Source: Clostridiales bacterium (GTDB lineage Bacteria; Bacillota; Clostridia; Peptostreptococcales; Anaerovoracaceae). Taken from it: 6,429 bases of DNA. This document shows, piece by piece, positions 6,089 through 6,429 of the stretch. The position numbers and the translations under genes were made by a program. The notes below the pieces were generated by a model, which was not told where the DNA came from, did not search any database, and was given only the letters and a program-made list of their open reading frames with translations. Within the stretch, counting starts at the first letter, position 1. Each line of letters begins with the position of its first letter. The stretch covers positions 1-6,429 of the forward strand of contig DPKU01000100.1 in the NCBI GenBank assembly GCA_003542355.1, read 5' to 3'.

Positions 6089-6429
6089 ATGGCACAATTC
6101 ACTCCTTTTACTGTGATCCGCCCCAAAGCGGAATATGCGGCCGCCCTGTGCGCCCCTCCTTACGATGTGGTAGATCGGCAGGAAGCCGCCCGTCTGGCAG
6201 GCGATAACCCTTACAGCTTTCTTCGTGTCTCCCGTTCGGAAATCGAGCTGCCCGAAGAAACGAACCCTTACGCAGAAGCCGTCTACGAGCGTGCACGGGA
6301 CAATCTGCTGCGCTGGCTGGACGAGGGCATCCTGATCCGGGAACCCCAGGATCGCTACATGATCTATCGGCAGATTTCCGGAAAACACGTTCAAACCGGA
6401 GTGGTGGGCTGCGCCGGGATCAGCGACTA
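6089..6429 (+). CDS. DUF1015 family protein, N-terminal part (runs off right edge)
   Basis: ATG 6089-6091, with AAGGA six bases upstream, opens a frame of 113 complete codons that continues past the window edge without a stop. The start MAQFTPFTVIRPK, then LCAPPYDVVDRQEAARLAGDNPYSFLRV (20-47), YAEAVYERARDNLLRWLDEGIL (61-82) and DRYMIYRQ (88-95) match the N-terminal pattern of DUF1015 proteins as I recall it: a Phe-Pro start, APPYDV, an NP-x-x-FL segment, a helix with WL, and a Tyr-rich strand. Family members are about 400 residues, so perhaps a quarter to a third is visible. I do not assign a reaction. In Clostridia this family is often near serine biosynthesis genes (serA, serC), which would lie to the right of this window if present. 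It is divergently transcribed from the epimerase operon and may share its control region. Confidence 0.85.
   Translation, partial: MAQFTPFTVIRPKAEYAAALCAPPYDVVDRQEAARLAGDNPYSFLRVSRSEIELPEETNPYAEAVYERARDNLLRWLDEGILIREPQDRYMIYRQISGKHVQTGVVGCAGISD

Noticed and set aside
6062..6394. Minus-strand open frame of 110 codons at the right edge
   Set aside because: It is the reverse of the DUF1015 coding frame, which has a consensus -10, a ribosome binding site and family motifs.

Overview
The window reads as one compact bacterial gene cluster, almost all of it on the minus strand. A divergent gene starts on the plus strand near the right edge. The order maf-radC-mreB-mreC-mreD is the classic Firmicutes arrangement upstream of the cell-wall elongation and Min genes. 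The gene spacing, strong AGGAG-type ribosome binding sites and moderate base composition (by eye slightly above half G+C) suggest a moderately GC-rich member of the Clostridia. Genus or species cannot be fixed from this sequence.

Layout in the direction of minus-strand transcription (right to left). A 181-bp divergent intergenic region (5908-6088) carries an extended -10 promoter for the minus operon, a GC-rich inverted repeat in its presumed 5' leader, and a consensus TATAAT for the plus-strand gene. Then come a FrlC-type sugar 3-epimerase (5080-5907), an FGGY-family sugar kinase (3568-5079), the Maf nucleotide pyrophosphatase (2931-3566), RadC (2226/2227-2928), MreB (1162-2196), MreC (299-1138) and the N-terminal part of MreD (1-299, running off the left edge). 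The plus-strand gene (6089 to the right edge) is the N-terminal third or so of a DUF1015-family protein.

The seven minus-strand genes have junctions between a 1-base overlap and about 30 bases. I found no terminator between them, so they are probably one transcription unit. Maf (nucleotide-pool sanitation), RadC (JAMM-motif protein, role unsettled) and MreBCD (rod-shape and elongasome scaffold) form the conserved housekeeping core. The two sugar genes at the head are an accessory addition: the epimerase matches fructoselysine 3-epimerase closely, but its partner kinase is FGGY-type, not the PfkB-type FrlD of the E. coli pathway. No transporter, deglycase, aldolase or regulator is present in the window, so the substrate is open.

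I do not see a phage, transposon, CRISPR array, RNA gene or evident new defence-type system here. The points most worth a second look are the fusion of a sugar module onto the shape operon and the epimerase/kinase mismatch. The regulatory structure of the divergent promoter region comes next.
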